A DNA stretch of 64,000 bases from Streptomyces sp. MBT53 (GCF_016654115.1 NZ_JAEQAZ010000015.1:1-64000), one strand, 5' to 3'; shown: positions 42,801-51,604, numbered from the stretch's first letter. Notes: a model not told the origin generated them from the letters alone. Numbers and translations: made by a program.

Positions 42801-43351
42801 AGCCGGACACCCCGCCCGAAGATCTCCTTCCAGGGCGCCAGCAGCTTCGTCGCGACGTCCTCCCGACCCACCGACAGTGCCCGCACCGGCTCCGAGAGCG
42901 GCCCGAGGAGCACGGTCAGGCCGGGGCCGCCGTACGCGCGCAGCGCCTCCCACGGCACCACCACCGGTGCCGCGCCGGACGCGGTGCCGGCGTGGGCGGC
43001 CGAGGTGATGCGGCACAGCCGCGCCCACCCCTCCCGGTTCTGCGCGAGCAGCACGAACCGCAGCGGCGGCTCGATCACGTGCGCGCCGCCGCGTGCGGGG
43101 GTGCGAGGGCGTTGTGCGGGCGGCGGGGGTGCGAGGGCCTCCACCGCCAGGTCGATGCCGAAGATCGGCCGGACCCCCTCCTTCGTGCACGCCTGCGCGA
43201 AGCGGACGGCACCGGTGACCGTGTCCCGGTCGGTGAGCGCGAGGGCCGCGATCCCGCGCTCGGCCGCCCTGCCGACCAGCCGCTCGGGATGGGAGGCGCC
43301 GTAGCGGGCGGAGTAACCGGACGCGACGTGCAGATGGGCGAAGCCCGCCAT
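39881..43351 (-). CDS. dnaE2: error-prone DNA polymerase DnaE2 (ImuC)
   Basis: This 1,156-aa C-family polymerase is the mutagenic partner of ImuB in damage-induced translesion synthesis. The N-terminal PHP domain starts FAHLHVASGYSARYGAS, lacking the HxH of replicative DnaE. The palm carries catalytic aspartates in SLPDIDIDVES (about residues 428-438) and KLDVLGVRMQ. Fingers and beta-binding regions (ISLFRPGPVAGGMPERYI, AYGFCRAHAVAFA) and a C-terminal OB fold follow, and it ends without the tau-binding tail. ATG 43351 begins MAGFAHLHV. A LexA box lies 52 bp upstream, so it is under SOS control together with imuB, which overlaps it by 4 bp. Confidence 0.95.
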   Translation of the reverse strand: MAGFAHLHVASGYSARYGASHPERLVGRAAERGIAALALTDRDTVTGAVRFAQACTKEGVRPIFGIDLAVEALAPPPPAQRPRTPARGGAHVIEPPLRFVLLAQNREGWARLCRITSAAHAGTASGAAPVVVPWEALRAYGGPGLTVLLGPLSEPVRALSVGREDVATKLLAPWKEIFGRGVRLEAVAQKRFGTGPGSLRLAARTLALADRTGTTAVLSNAVRYADPGQHRLADVLDAARLLRPIDRRRLDSGQRWLKDEKEMTVVARMIAESAGADTRRARRLMADTAHTAEACAVAPVDLGLGRRHFPEPSLFGTGQEASAALEAGGAARLLRLRSEEGLARRGLDRDRAALDRLEEELAVISHWNYDAYFLAVGQVVADIRAKGIRVAARGSGAGSLVCHALDIATANPLDHSLLFERFLSRRRESLPDIDIDVESARRLECYDTIFERFGKERVAVTAMPETYRARRALRDTGLALGIAPADVDRIAKSFPHLRASDITSALAELPELRQLAGEAHRFGPLWELAEGLDSLVHGMAMHPCGVVISDATLLDRLPVQPTPQGDYPMAMAAKEEIEALGNIKLDVLGVRMQSAMAHAVTEIERTTGNRIDLDNPQQVPLDDVFAFKLIQESQTLGLFQLESPGQQDLLSRLQPRDVQDVIADISLFRPGPVAGGMPERYIAARHGGTPVYAHRDLEPVLADTYGVTIWHEQIIETLRVLTGCERAFGEITRRALGDKDQLPRIKVWFHQKARTRGYSAAVRDEVWETVEAFGAYGFCRAHAVAFAVPALQSAWLKAHYPAFLLSGLLEHDPGMWPKRVLVADARRRGVPILPVDINRSKVKHVVEMTEQEEWGVRLALSGVRGISEDEGARIEEGQPYGSLSDFWQRARPSRPVAERLAEIGALTSLHDGRLTRRDLLLQITELHRQSRNRTAGAGQLPMDTGAVGGAEPSGLPELTGREALSAELETLGIDVSRHLMEHHHRLLREIGATDAAHLAELRAGQQVLVAGVRASTQTPPIASGKRIIFVTLEDGSGLVDLAFFEDSHPACAYTVFHSGLLLVRGTVQVRGTRRTVVGSMAWDLDEIAGARRDNGPEAALALLGASRPHPTPAQPQRTLANGTTGARLHPYADLQPAGTRSADLKKFGHRSPGSAG

Positions 43352-43402
43352 GCCGCACCTCCATCACTCCACCCCTTTTCAGCCATCCGCCCGATATGTT
43401 CA

Positions 43403-43418
43403 TCGTACGTCCGTTCGA
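43403..43418. promoter_or_regulatory. LexA (SOS) box for dnaE2-imuB
   Basis: TCGTACGTCCGTTCGA matches the actinobacterial SOS consensus TCGAAC-N4-GTTCGA at 11 of 12 defined bases. Its position, 52 bp before the dnaE2 ATG, is as expected for repression. Confidence 0.8.
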
Positions 43419-43437
43419 TTACCCTAACCCCATCAGC

Positions 43438-43479
43438 CCCGGTCAGCGACCCACGTCAATCCCGGTCGGCGACCCACAT
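43438..43479. repeat. 19-bp direct repeat pair
   Basis: CCCGGTCAGCGACCCACGT (43438-43456) and CCCGGTCGGCGACCCACAT (43461-43479) match at 17 of 19 bases with a 23-bp period. They could bind a regulator of the membrane protein or be a duplication; function is not clear. Confidence 0.6.
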
Positions 43480-43653
43480 TCGAACACATCAGCGATTCCT
43501 TGGGGAGATGCGCGGCGCCCGGAACAGACACCACTCCGTCAGCTCCCCACCCGGGTCGGACAGTTGGGAAAAAAACATTTTCGAATGCCAGTGCGACATC
43601 CGTTCGGCCCCTTCCCGCCTGCGCGAACACCCTGCCGCCGAGACCGTGGGGGC

Positions 43654-44718
43654 ATGACAGAGACCCCCGGTGCCGGTACGTCCCGTACGTCCTTTCTCGG
43701 TGAGGTGAAGGACGCGGTCAGCCTGCGGGCCACCCTCCTCGTCATCGGTGTGGTCGCCCTGCAGCTGCTCTTCATCGCCTCCTATGTGGGCGCGCTCCAC
43801 AACCCGAAGCCCCGGGATGTGGCTTTCGGGGTTGTCGCGCCCGGGGTCACGGCCGAGCAGACGGTGGCCCGGCTGAAGCAGCTGCCCGGCTCGCCGCTGG
43901 ATCCGCGCACGGTGCCGGACGCGGCGAGCGCGCGGAAGCAGATCCTGGACCGGGACATCGACGGCGCTCTCGTCATCGACTCACGCGGCATCAAGGACAC
44001 GCTCCTGGTCGCGACCGGCGGCGGCACGGTCCTCGCGACCACCCTGGAGACGATCACCGCCACCCTGGAGAAGGCCGAGCAGCGCACGATCAGAGTGGTG
44101 GACGTGGCTCCGGCCTCGTCCCAGGACTTCGACGGGCTGTCGTCCTTCTATCTGGTCGTCGGCTGGTGCGTCGGCGGCTATCTGTGCGCCTCGATCCTGG
44201 CGATCAGCACCGGCGCCCGGCCCGCCAACCCGCGCCGCGCGGTGATCCGGCTGGTCACCATGGCGCTGGTCGCGATCGTCGGCGGGCTCGGCGGCGCGGT
44301 GATCGTCGGGCCGATCCTGGGCGCGCTGCCGGGGAGCGTGATGGCGTTCTGGGGGCTCGGCGCGCTGATCACCTTCGCCGTCGGGGCGGCGACCCTCGCC
44401 CTGCAGGGGGTCTTCGGGGTCGTGGGCATCGGGCTGGCGATCCTGCTGGTGGTGATCGCGGGCAACCCGAGCGCGGGCGGCGCCTTTCCGCTGCCGCTGC
44501 TGCCGCCGTTCTGGAACGCGATCGGGCCCGCGCTGCCGCCGGGCGCCGGTACCTGGGTGGCCCGCTCGATCGCCTACTTCAAGGGCAACGCCGTGACCGG
44601 GCCGCTGCTGGTGCTGTCGGCGTGGGCGCTCGCCGGGATCCTGGTCACCCTGCTGGCGGCGACGCTGCGGCGGAAGCACGAAGACCTTCTGGACCGGCCG
44701 GGGTCGGTCAGCCCGTAA
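43654..44718 (+). CDS. polytopic membrane protein, YhgE/ABC-2-like
   Basis: The 354-aa protein has one N-terminal helix (about residues 25-47, LLVIGVVALQLLFIASYVGA) and an extracytoplasmic region of about 110 residues (RDVAFGVVAPGVTAEQTVAR to IRVVDVAPASSQDF). Five C-terminal helices follow. The layout is that of YhgE/Pip or DUF3533 proteins related to ABC-2 permeases, with no ATPase partner adjacent. GGGGG before ATG 43654 supports this start. Function unknown. Confidence 0.75.
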   Translation: MTETPGAGTSRTSFLGEVKDAVSLRATLLVIGVVALQLLFIASYVGALHNPKPRDVAFGVVAPGVTAEQTVARLKQLPGSPLDPRTVPDAASARKQILDRDIDGALVIDSRGIKDTLLVATGGGTVLATTLETITATLEKAEQRTIRVVDVAPASSQDFDGLSSFYLVVGWCVGGYLCASILAISTGARPANPRRAVIRLVTMALVAIVGGLGGAVIVGPILGALPGSVMAFWGLGALITFAVGAATLALQGVFGVVGIGLAILLVVIAGNPSAGGAFPLPLLPPFWNAIGPALPPGAGTWVARSIAYFKGNAVTGPLLVLSAWALAGILVTLLAATLRRKHEDLLDRPGSVSP

Positions 44719-44741
44719 CCACCCTTCGTCGCAAGCCTGTT

Positions 44742-44792
44742 GACGTCGTGAAGTCCCGTCCCCTCGCGCGCGGGGCGGGACTTCGCGACGTC
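44742..44792. terminator. long bidirectional terminator
   Basis: A 21-bp stem (44742-44762 with 44772-44792) with two G-U type mismatches and a 9-nt loop lies between the convergent membrane protein and protease genes. The core is GAAGTCCCG / CGGGACTTC. Confidence 0.8.
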
Positions 44793-44816
44793 GTGCGAAC
44801 AGCGTCCTACGACAAC

Positions 44817-45899
44817 TCAGCCGATCTGCGCCCCGAACGTCGACAGCGCCTCGGTGACCGGCTGGAAGAAGGTCTCACCGCCCGAGGCGCAGTCGCCGCT
44901 GCCGCCCGAGGTGAGGCCGATCGCCGCGTCGCCGTCGAAGAGCGAGCCGCCGCTGTCGCCGGGCTCGGCGCAGACGTCGGTCTGGATGAGGCCGTTGACG
45001 ATGTCGCCGTTGCCGTAGTTCACGGTGGCGTCCAGGCCGGTGACCGTGCCGGTGTGCACCTGGGTCGTCGAGCCGCTGCGGGTCACCTTCTCGCCGACGG
45101 TGGCGTCGGCGGCGTGGGTGATGGGCTGCGAGGAGCCGTTGTAGAGGTCGACCGCGCTCGGGTGGGCGACGTCCGAGGTGTACTTGACCAGGCCGAAGTC
45201 GTTGCCCGGGAAGCTGGATTGCTCGTTCGTGCCGATCTCGTTGCCACTGGAGTCGGTCCAGGTGGAGATGGCCTCGGTGCAGTGCCCGGCGGTGATGAAG
45301 TAGGGCGCGCCGCCCTTGACCACGTTGAAGCCGAGCGAACAGCGGCCGCCCGAGCCGGTGATGGCGTCGCCGCCCGCGATGAAGGGCTTGAACTCCCCTG
45401 CGGTGCGCCGGAGTTCGGCCTTGCTGCCGAGCCCGTCGACGACCTTGGTGAGTTTGGCCCACTCCGCGCTGGAGACCGTGCGGTCCGCGGTGACGACGAC
45501 CTTGTTGGTGGTGGGGTCGGTCGCCCATGAGGTGCCGGGGATGGTGGCGTCCTGCTTCAAGGTCGTACGGGCGCCGGTCAGTTCGGCGAGGGAGTGCTCG
45601 ACGATTCTCGCCTTGGCGCCCGCCGCTTCGACGGTGTCGGCGGCGGCCCGGTCGAGCACGTTGACCACGAGGCTCTTGGTCTTCGCGTCGTAGAACGTGC
45701 CGGCCGCGTCGGTGCCGAGGTTCTCGCCGAGCGTCGAGGCGAGCTTTCCGGCCGCCGGGGCCGAGAGGGTGCGGAGTGCGGCCGGCTTCGATGCCTCGCT
45801 GGCGTTCGCACTCTGCAAGGTGATTCCCGCGACGACCAGCGCGGCTATGCCCGCGCCCGCCACGGCCGCCCGTCGCCTGGATATGCGTCGGTGCTTCAA
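44817..45899 (-). CDS. secreted streptogrisin-type serine protease (S1E), longer form
   Basis: The 360-aa preproenzyme has a signal region ([18 protein letters not shown]), an alpha-lytic-type propeptide (about residues 45-160) and a trypsin-fold domain. The triad is His in ITAGHCTEA, Asp in GNDFGLVKY and Ser in [10 protein letters not shown]. The mature domain begins near [18 protein letters not shown], with disulfide cysteines RCSLG/AGHC and [13 protein letters not shown] chose TTG 45899 because GGAGG lies 7 bp upstream; the frame continues to 45992 without one. It is secreted for protein breakdown. It ends at a long terminator. Confidence 0.93.
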   Translation of the reverse strand: MKHRRISRRRAAVAGAGIAALVVAGITLQSANASEASKPAALRTLSAPAAGKLASTLGENLGTDAAGTFYDAKTKSLVVNVLDRAAADTVEAAGAKARIVEHSLAELTGARTTLKQDATIPGTSWATDPTTNKVVVTADRTVSSAEWAKLTKVVDGLGSKAELRRTAGEFKPFIAGGDAITGSGGRCSLGFNVVKGGAPYFITAGHCTEAISTWTDSSGNEIGTNEQSSFPGNDFGLVKYTSDVAHPSAVDLYNGSSQPITHAADATVGEKVTRSGSTTQVHTGTVTGLDATVNYGNGDIVNGLIQTDVCAEPGDSGGSLFDGDAAIGLTSGGSGDCASGGETFFQPVTEALSTFGAQIG

Positions 45900-46129
45900 C
45901 TCGTGTCCTCCTGTGGGGGGTCGGTCCGGCAGGTCAGAGGGCCCGATGGACCGAAAGGTAGGTTGACGGGCACCCACTCTTCCCAACCTCACAGGGGGCG
46001 CACAAGGTCGACTTCAGGTCGCGCGCGGGGCACGGCCGCACGCCCTCATCGCCTTGACTGTTCACGGTCACCCCAGGCCGTTCGCACTGCAAACACCGCG
46101 TGCGAGCGGCGGCCATCAGCCGGTGAGGA

Positions 46130-47023
46130 CTAGTCCTGTCCGGAAATCGATCCCTCGGGTTCCGGATCCGAGTGGGACTCGGCGGGCGGGAGTTGCTCCT
46201 GCACCGGTTGCGGTGCCACAGGTGCCACAGGGGTAACCGGTGCCGCGGGCGCCGCAGGTGCGGCCGGGGCGGCTCGTTCCAGGAAGCGCAGCAGTTCCAC
46301 CGGGAAGGGGAGGACGAGGGTCGAGTTCTTCTCGGCCGCGACCGCAACCACCGTTTGCAGGAGCCGGAGTTGGAGGGCGGCGGGCTGCTCCGACATCTGC
46401 TCGGCGGCCTCGGCGAGTTTCTTGGAGGCCTGCAACTCGGCGTCGGCGTTGATGATCCGGGCCCGGCGTTCGCGGTCGGCCTCGGCCTGGCGGGCCATCG
46501 AGCGTTTCATGGTCTCCGGGAGGGACACGTCCTTGATCTCGACACGGTCGATCTGCACGCCCCAGCCGATGGAGGGGCTGTCGATCATCAACTCCAGTCC
46601 CTGGTTGAGCTTTTCGCGGTTGGAGAGCAGATCGTCCAGGTCGCTCTTGCCGATGATCGAGCGCAGCGAGGTCTGGGCCATCTGCGAGACGGCGAACCGG
46701 TAGTCCTCGACCTGCACCAACGCGTCCGCCGCGTCGACGACCTTGAAGTAGACGACCGCGTCCACCCGGACCGTCACGTTGTCCCGGGTGATGCCTTCCT
46801 GGGCGGGCACGGGCATCGTCACGATCTGCATGTTGACCTTGCGGAGCTTGTCCACGAACGGGACGACCATCGTGAAGCCGGCCCCGCGCACTTCGGGCCT
46901 GAGCCTGCCGAGCCGGAACACCACGCCCCGCTCGTACTGTTTGACGACTCGCGCCGCCGCCATCGCGTACACCACTCCGACGGACGCGAGTGTCACTCCC
47001 GCCGTCACCAGCTCCTCGACCAT
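46130..47023 (-). CDS. SPFH/band 7 (stomatin-like) membrane protein
   Basis: The 297-aa protein has one N-terminal membrane helix (about residues 5-25) and an SPFH domain (about 25-190) with QYERGVVFRLGRL, VDAVVYFKVVDAADA and the conserved GVQIDRVEIKDVSLPE. A coiled coil (about 185-225, RQAEADRERRARIINADAEL) and an Ala/Pro-rich tail follow. Such proteins form membrane microdomain scaffolds. No nfeD gene is adjacent. GTG 47026 and ATG 47023 are consecutive; I used the ATG. It lies between two streptogrisin genes on the same strand, which may be chance. Confidence 0.92.
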   Translation of the reverse strand: MVEELVTAGVTLASVGVVYAMAAARVVKQYERGVVFRLGRLRPEVRGAGFTMVVPFVDKLRKVNMQIVTMPVPAQEGITRDNVTVRVDAVVYFKVVDAADALVQVEDYRFAVSQMAQTSLRSIIGKSDLDDLLSNREKLNQGLELMIDSPSIGWGVQIDRVEIKDVSLPETMKRSMARQAEADRERRARIINADAELQASKKLAEAAEQMSEQPAALQLRLLQTVVAVAAEKNSTLVLPFPVELLRFLERAAPAAPAAPAAPVTPVAPVAPQPVQEQLPPAESHSDPEPEGSISGQD

Positions 47024-47107
47024 CACGGCCCCCCAGGGTCCGACGTGGGCGCATCAGGTGCCTGCTCCGATACCACGACGGTAACTCCGTGCTCGGCACA
47101 AGAGCGA

Positions 47108-47136
47108 GCCCCCGCACGCCAGTTGCGTACGGGGGC
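47108..47136. terminator. terminator after the short streptogrisin gene
   Basis: GCCCCCG (47108-47114) pairs with CGGGGGC (47130-47136), and ACGC with GCGT inside, giving an 11-bp stem with one mismatched pair. It lies about 50 bp beyond the stop of the protease gene and 85 bp before the SPFH start. Confidence 0.7.
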
Positions 47137-47184
47137 CCACCCGCTGCCGGCTGCAGTCCGGAGCGGAGGTGCTGCGGGTGGACG

Positions 47185-48084
47185 TCAGCCGACGCTCACT
47201 CCGTAGTAGCTCAGCGCCTCGGTGACCGGCTGGAAAAAGGTCGTGCCGCCGGAGGTGCAGTCGCCGCTGCCGCCCGAGGTCAGACCGTAGGCCACGGTGC
47301 CGGCGTACAGCGGACCGCCGCTGTCGCCGCCTTCGGCGCAGACGGTGGTCTGGATCATCTGGTACACGATGTCGCCGCTGCCGTAGTTGACGGTGGCGTT
47401 CAGCGCGGTGACCCGGCCGCTGTGCGTGCCGGTGGTGGAGCCGCGCCGGTAGACCGTCGTGCCCACGGCCGGAGTGGCCGCGCTGGAGATGGTCTGGCTG
47501 CCGACCGCGCTCGGGTGGGCGATCGAGGTGTTGGTGTACCTGACCAGCGCGAAGTCGTTGGTCGGGAAGCTGTAGCCGACGTTCGTGCCCAGCGTCGTGG
47601 TGTGCCCCGAGTTGGAGTACCAGGTGGAGGCGACCTCACCGCAGTGGCCGGCGGTCAGGAAGTAGTACGTGCTCCCGCTGTGCACGTTGAAGCCGAGCGA
47701 GCAGCGGTAGGCGCCGCCGTAGATGGCGTCACCACCGGTGATCAGCTTCTTGAACTGACCGGCCGTGTGCTTGATGGTGAGCGCGCCGGCGGTGCTGCCC
47801 GCCTGCGCCTTGATCTTCGCGATCTCGGCCTGGGAGACCGTGCTGTCGACGGTGACGACGACGCGGTTCGTCTTGGCGTCAACCGCCCAGGCGGTGCCCG
47901 GGACATCGGCCTTGAGCACGGACGAGTTGACCGCGGAGAGCTGGGTCGCGCTGAACGTCTGGGCTTCGCTCGCGTTCGCGGTGGGGACGGCGAACGCTGC
48001 AGCGGCGACGAATCCGGTGGCCACGGCGATCAGCCCGGTCCGTCTCGCGATTCCGCTGCGCGGGGTGGTGCGCTTGATCCTCAC
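47185..48084 (-). CDS. secreted streptogrisin-type serine protease (S1E)
   Basis: The 299-aa preproenzyme resembles S. griseus protease A/B. The start [10 protein letters not shown] and signal core [18 protein letters not shown] match that type. A propeptide of about 75 residues leads to mature [18 protein letters not shown]. The triad is His in LTAGHCGEV, Asp in TNDFALVRY and Ser in [13 protein letters not shown] 48084 with AGGAGGG about 8 bp upstream decides the start. It is 60 residues shorter than its paralogue at 44817, mainly in the pro-region. Confidence 0.95.
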   Translation of the reverse strand: MRIKRTTPRSGIARRTGLIAVATGFVAAAAFAVPTANASEAQTFSATQLSAVNSSVLKADVPGTAWAVDAKTNRVVVTVDSTVSQAEIAKIKAQAGSTAGALTIKHTAGQFKKLITGGDAIYGGAYRCSLGFNVHSGSTYYFLTAGHCGEVASTWYSNSGHTTTLGTNVGYSFPTNDFALVRYTNTSIAHPSAVGSQTISSAATPAVGTTVYRRGSTTGTHSGRVTALNATVNYGSGDIVYQMIQTTVCAEGGDSGGPLYAGTVAYGLTSGGSGDCTSGGTTFFQPVTEALSYYGVSVG

Positions 48085-48336
48085 GTTTCGTTCCCTCCTA
48101 GGGGAATTCGGGGGCCCGCGTGGGGTCGGGGCCCGTGAGGCGCAGTCGGGGGCGGGCGTCCGGTTTTCGAACAAGCCGTGTCCCTGACAAGCGCTGTGGG
48201 GGAGTATTCGGCTGCGTGACCGACGGGCGCAAGGGCGCCTTTCGGCCGTACAGCCTTCAACTGGCCCACGATCTACGCGAGTTGATCACCCCGCCGCCGA
48301 CAGCCACATCCCGGCCCACCAGGGCCGATGCCCTGT

Positions 48337-49134
48337 CTACCGAAGGGTGCGCTCCCCCGCCTCGATCGCGACGCCCAGCGTATTCCCCGGCGGCGGGAAA
48401 GGGCAGATGAAATGGTCGGCGAACGCGCACGGCGGGAGCACCGCCCGGTTGAGGTCGACCGTCGTGCGCCCCTCCGCATCGGGCGCGTCGGGATACAGGA
48501 ACCGGAACCGGTAACTGCCGTGCCCGCTCGTGGAGTCGGCGAACACCGCCCACAACCCCCCGTCGTCCTGCACCGCGACCTGGAGCGTCACCTCCGACCC
48601 GTCGAGCCGGAAGGCGAGTTCACCCGAGAGCCCGAGCCCGCGCCGGACACCGTCCGCCGCGTCCACGCGCACGAGGCGCCGGGTGTCGTACGGCGTGAAG
48701 CGCGCCGGCACCGAGAAGCGCGGATCGTGGGGCGTGGCCTCGATGCCCCGGAACGCGCGGCGGGCCGCCGAGTCGGGGTCGTAGTCGCGCACTCCCCAAC
48801 CGCCCTCGCGGATCAGGACGACCAGCCGTCGCTCGTCGAGGCCGACGCGGGCCGTGCCCACCGGGCCGGTGTCGGCGCCGAGGCGGACCGCGCCGGTGAA
48901 GGGTTTCCCGTCGAGGGTCAGTCCGGTCCGTTCGTCCTCCGGTGCGCTGAGGACGACCGCGTCACCGTCGAGGAGCCACACCCCGGGGATCCCCGGAAGG
49001 TGCCCGTCCGGATGGTCCTCCAGCCAGTACGTGCCGGTCAGGGCGAGCGGGCCGTAGGGCGCGGACACCGACTCGACGCGGTGCTCGTGCCACTGCTTCC
49101 ACTCCACGACCGCGTCCGAAGGCATCCTGGTCAC
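48337..49134 (-). CDS. DUF1684 protein
   Basis: A 265-aa protein of the DUF1684 family, with the family blocks GLTLDGKPFTGAVRL, YDTRRLVRVDA and, near the end, TVDLNRAVLPPCAFADHFIC followed by CPFPPPGNTL. The family is predicted to have a beta fold; its activity is unknown. GTG 49134 overlaps the stop of the monooxygenase upstream (GTGA), so it is the last gene of this operon; ATG 49125 is an alternative start. Confidence 0.82.
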   Translation of the reverse strand: MTRMPSDAVVEWKQWHEHRVESVSAPYGPLALTGTYWLEDHPDGHLPGIPGVWLLDGDAVVLSAPEDERTGLTLDGKPFTGAVRLGADTGPVGTARVGLDERRLVVLIREGGWGVRDYDPDSAARRAFRGIEATPHDPRFSVPARFTPYDTRRLVRVDAADGVRRGLGLSGELAFRLDGSEVTLQVAVQDDGGLWAVFADSTSGHGSYRFRFLYPDAPDAEGRTTVDLNRAVLPPCAFADHFICPFPPPGNTLGVAIEAGERTLR

Positions 49135-50444
49135 CCCTTGTCTCCCGGTTCGGCGAGCCCGAGATGTGAGCGCAGGGTGGCGCCCCGGTATTCCGTGCGG
49201 AACGCGCCGCGTTCCTGGAGCAGCGGCACCACCCGGTCCACGAACTCGTCGAGCCCGCCCGGCGTGAGATGCGGTACCAGGATGAAACCGTCGGCGGCGT
49301 CCTGCCGTACGAAGGTCTCCAGTTCGACGGCGACCGCTTCCGGGGTGCCGATGAAGGACTGCCGGCCGCTCGCCTCGATCACGGTCTGCCGGATGGACAG
49401 CCCCTTCTGCCGTGACAGAGCCCGCCACTTCTCGGCCGTCGCGACGTTGTCGCCGCGCCGGGTCCGCCCCTGGGTGAGCGCGGCATCCGGCACCGGGTCG
49501 AAGTCGGGGAACGGGCCGTCGGGGTCGTAGGAGGAGAGGTCCGTGCCCCAGACCTGTTCCACGGCGAGGATCGCGTTCTGCGGGGAGACCTGCTGCCGCC
49601 GGATCTCGGCGGCCCGCTCCTGCGCCTCGGCCGCCGTGTCGCCGAGGACTACGGTGACCCCGGGCATGATCTTGAGGTCGTCGGCGCTACGGCCGTACTT
49701 GGCGAGGCGCCCCTTCACGTCGGCGTAGAAGGCGCGGCCGTCCTCCAGCGTCCCGTGCCGCGTGAAGATGACGTCGGCCGAGCGGGCCGCGAACTCCCTT
49801 CCCTCCCCCGAGTCCCCGGCCTGGATGACGACCGGGTGCCCCTGCGGTGAGCGCGGCACGGTGAACTCGCCCGCGATGTCGAAGTGTTGACCCCGGTGGG
49901 CGAAGGGGCGGGAGAGTCCGTCCGGGGACCAGGAGTCCCACAACTCCCGTGCCACGTCGACGAATTCGGCCGCTCGCGTATAGCGGTCCGCGCGGTCCAG
50001 ATATCCCCCGCGCCGGAAGTTCTCGCCGGTGAAGGCGTCCGAGGAGGTCACCACGTTCCAGGCGGCCCGGCCGCCGCTGAGATGGTCCAACGTGGCGAGT
50101 CTGCGGGCGAGTTCGTACGGCTCGTTGAAGGTGGCGTTGACCGTGGCGGCGAGGCCGATCCGCTCGGTGACGGCGGCGAGCGCGTTCAGGACGGTGAGGG
50201 ACTCCGGCCGGCCCATCACGTCCAAGTCGTGGACACGGCCCTTGTGTTCGCGCAGCCGCAGCCCCTCGGCGAGGAAGAAGAAGTCGAAGAGTCCGCGCTC
50301 GGCGGTGCGCGCGAGATGCTCGAAGGAGGAGAAGGCGATCTGCGACCTCGACCGCGGATCGGCCCACACGGTGGTGCTGTTGACGCCCGGGAAGTGCGCC
50401 GCCAGATGGATCTCTCTACGAGAGTTGCGCGGGCGTACGGTCAT
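49131..50444 (-). CDS. FMN-dependent monooxygenase, NtaA/SnaA/DszA-type
   Basis: The 437-aa enzyme is of the bacterial luciferase-like class that uses FMNH2 from a partner reductase. The family blocks are clear: EHLARTAERGLFDFFFLAE, RIGLAATVNATFNEPYELAR, LSGGRAAWNVVTS, and SPQGHPVVIQAGDSGEGREF. Members oxidise organosulfur, EDTA/NTA or similar C-S and C-N compounds. ATG 50444 overlaps the stop of the second monooxygenase gene. No flavin reductase is in the operon. Substrate is likely a sulfur compound, by family and by the leader peptide nearby, but not proved. Confidence 0.92.
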   Translation of the reverse strand: MTVRPRNSRREIHLAAHFPGVNSTTVWADPRSRSQIAFSSFEHLARTAERGLFDFFFLAEGLRLREHKGRVHDLDVMGRPESLTVLNALAAVTERIGLAATVNATFNEPYELARRLATLDHLSGGRAAWNVVTSSDAFTGENFRRGGYLDRADRYTRAAEFVDVARELWDSWSPDGLSRPFAHRGQHFDIAGEFTVPRSPQGHPVVIQAGDSGEGREFAARSADVIFTRHGTLEDGRAFYADVKGRLAKYGRSADDLKIMPGVTVVLGDTAAEAQERAAEIRRQQVSPQNAILAVEQVWGTDLSSYDPDGPFPDFDPVPDAALTQGRTRRGDNVATAEKWRALSRQKGLSIRQTVIEASGRQSFIGTPEAVAVELETFVRQDAADGFILVPHLTPGGLDEFVDRVVPLLQERGAFRTEYRGATLRSHLGLAEPGDKG

Positions 50445-51517
50445 GACGCTCCCCCGGTCACGGCGTACCGGTTGGCGGGCCGGGCCAGGCCCAGGTGCTC
50501 GCGGAGCGTGCTGCCCGGGTAGAACGTGCGGAACAGGCCCCGGTGTTGGAGCAGCGCCACCGTGCCGTTGACCAGCCGTTCCAGGTCGCGGCGGGGTTCG
50601 ACGGGCGTGAGGTGGAAGCCGTCGACGGTACGGTCGCCGTGCCAGGCCGCGATCAGTTCGGCGAGGTCGACCGGGCCGCCCCGGTACAGCGGGCCGTGCG
50701 CGGTCTGGCGGGGGCCGCCCCCGCCGTGGCCCGGTTCGGCCGCGTGCTCGCCGTCGCCGAGGTCGACGACGAGGCTCACCAGGACCCGCAGGCTGTCGGG
50801 GTCGCGGCCGAACTTCTCGGCGGACGCCCGCAGTTCGGCCCGTACGGCGCCGGCCTGCGCGGAACTCGCCGCGCGGACCAGGGCCACATCGGCGTACCGG
50901 GCGGCCGTCCGCCGGGCCTGGCCCTCGGTGGCGTCGACCACGCGGACGGGGTGGCCCTGCGGGGGTCTGGGCACGATCGAGGGGCCCTTGACGGAGAACG
51001 CGGAGCCCTGGAAGTCGACGTGGTGCAGCTTGTCGCGGTCGACGAAACGGCCGGTGGCGGCGTCCCGGATCTCGGCGTCGTCCTCCCAGCTGTCCCACAA
51101 CTCGGCGGCCACCTCGGCGACTTCGCCGGCCTCCTGCCACAGCGCGTCGGCGGGCGCGGCGTGGCGGCGGCCGAAGAGCCGGGCCTCGCCCTCGGTGGTC
51201 GACACGTCGATCCGCCAGCCGGCCCGGCCCCGGCTGACCCAGTCGAGGGTCGCGACCGCCGCCTGGACGTGGAAGGGCTCGGTGTGGGTGGTGGTCACGG
51301 TGGGCACCAGGCCGATGCGGCCGGTCGCGGGGGCGACGCGGGACAGGACGGCGAGGGCGTCGGGGCCGGGGCGCGCGAAGGTGTCGTCGAGCGTCACGAA
51401 GTCGAGTCCGCCGCTCTCGGCGAGCCGCGTCAACTCGACGTAGGAGCCGGCGTCATAAGCCGACCGCTGGTCGACGGCGGCGGCCAGATGCAGGCCCCGG
51501 CCGTGCGAGGAGGTCAT
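50441..51517 (-). CDS. luciferase-like FMN-dependent monooxygenase
   Basis: A 358-aa paralogue of the NtaA/SnaA class, shorter and more divergent than its neighbour. Blocks LTRLAESGGLDFVTLDDTFA, GRIGLVPTVTTTHTEPFHVQ and VSRGRAGWRIDVST are intact, and PPQGHPVRVVDATEGQARR replaces the usual I-Q-A-G-x-S segment. In the middle there is a Gly/Pro-rich insertion (AEPGHGGGGPRQ). ATG 51517; its stop overlaps the next gene by 4 bp. Two different monooxygenases in one operon suggest two steps on one substrate. Confidence 0.88.
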   Translation of the reverse strand: MTSSHGRGLHLAAAVDQRSAYDAGSYVELTRLAESGGLDFVTLDDTFARPGPDALAVLSRVAPATGRIGLVPTVTTTHTEPFHVQAAVATLDWVSRGRAGWRIDVSTTEGEARLFGRRHAAPADALWQEAGEVAEVAAELWDSWEDDAEIRDAATGRFVDRDKLHHVDFQGSAFSVKGPSIVPRPPQGHPVRVVDATEGQARRTAARYADVALVRAASSAQAGAVRAELRASAEKFGRDPDSLRVLVSLVVDLGDGEHAAEPGHGGGGPRQTAHGPLYRGGPVDLAELIAAWHGDRTVDGFHLTPVEPRRDLERLVNGTVALLQHRGLFRTFYPGSTLREHLGLARPANRYAVTGGAS

Positions 51518-51604
51518 GGGAGGGAAGCCTTCCTGTCGTTCGGGAGCGCCTCGGAGAGGGCCAAGTCCTCGGTGAAGTGCGGGACTTCACCGGCCGGCTG
51601 GGGG

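Larger units (their letters stand above)
43352..43653. other. 302-bp regulatory spacer between dnaE2 and a membrane-protein gene
   Basis: It holds the LexA box near dnaE2 and a pair of 19-bp direct repeats at 43438-43479. A lone TCGAAC half-site (43480-43485) and a short A-rich tract (about 43569-43577) also lie here. No convincing coding frame is seen. Confidence 0.55.

Noticed and set aside
42254..43657. 467-codon + strand frame opposite dnaE2
   Set aside because: Antisense shadow of dnaE2 without motifs.
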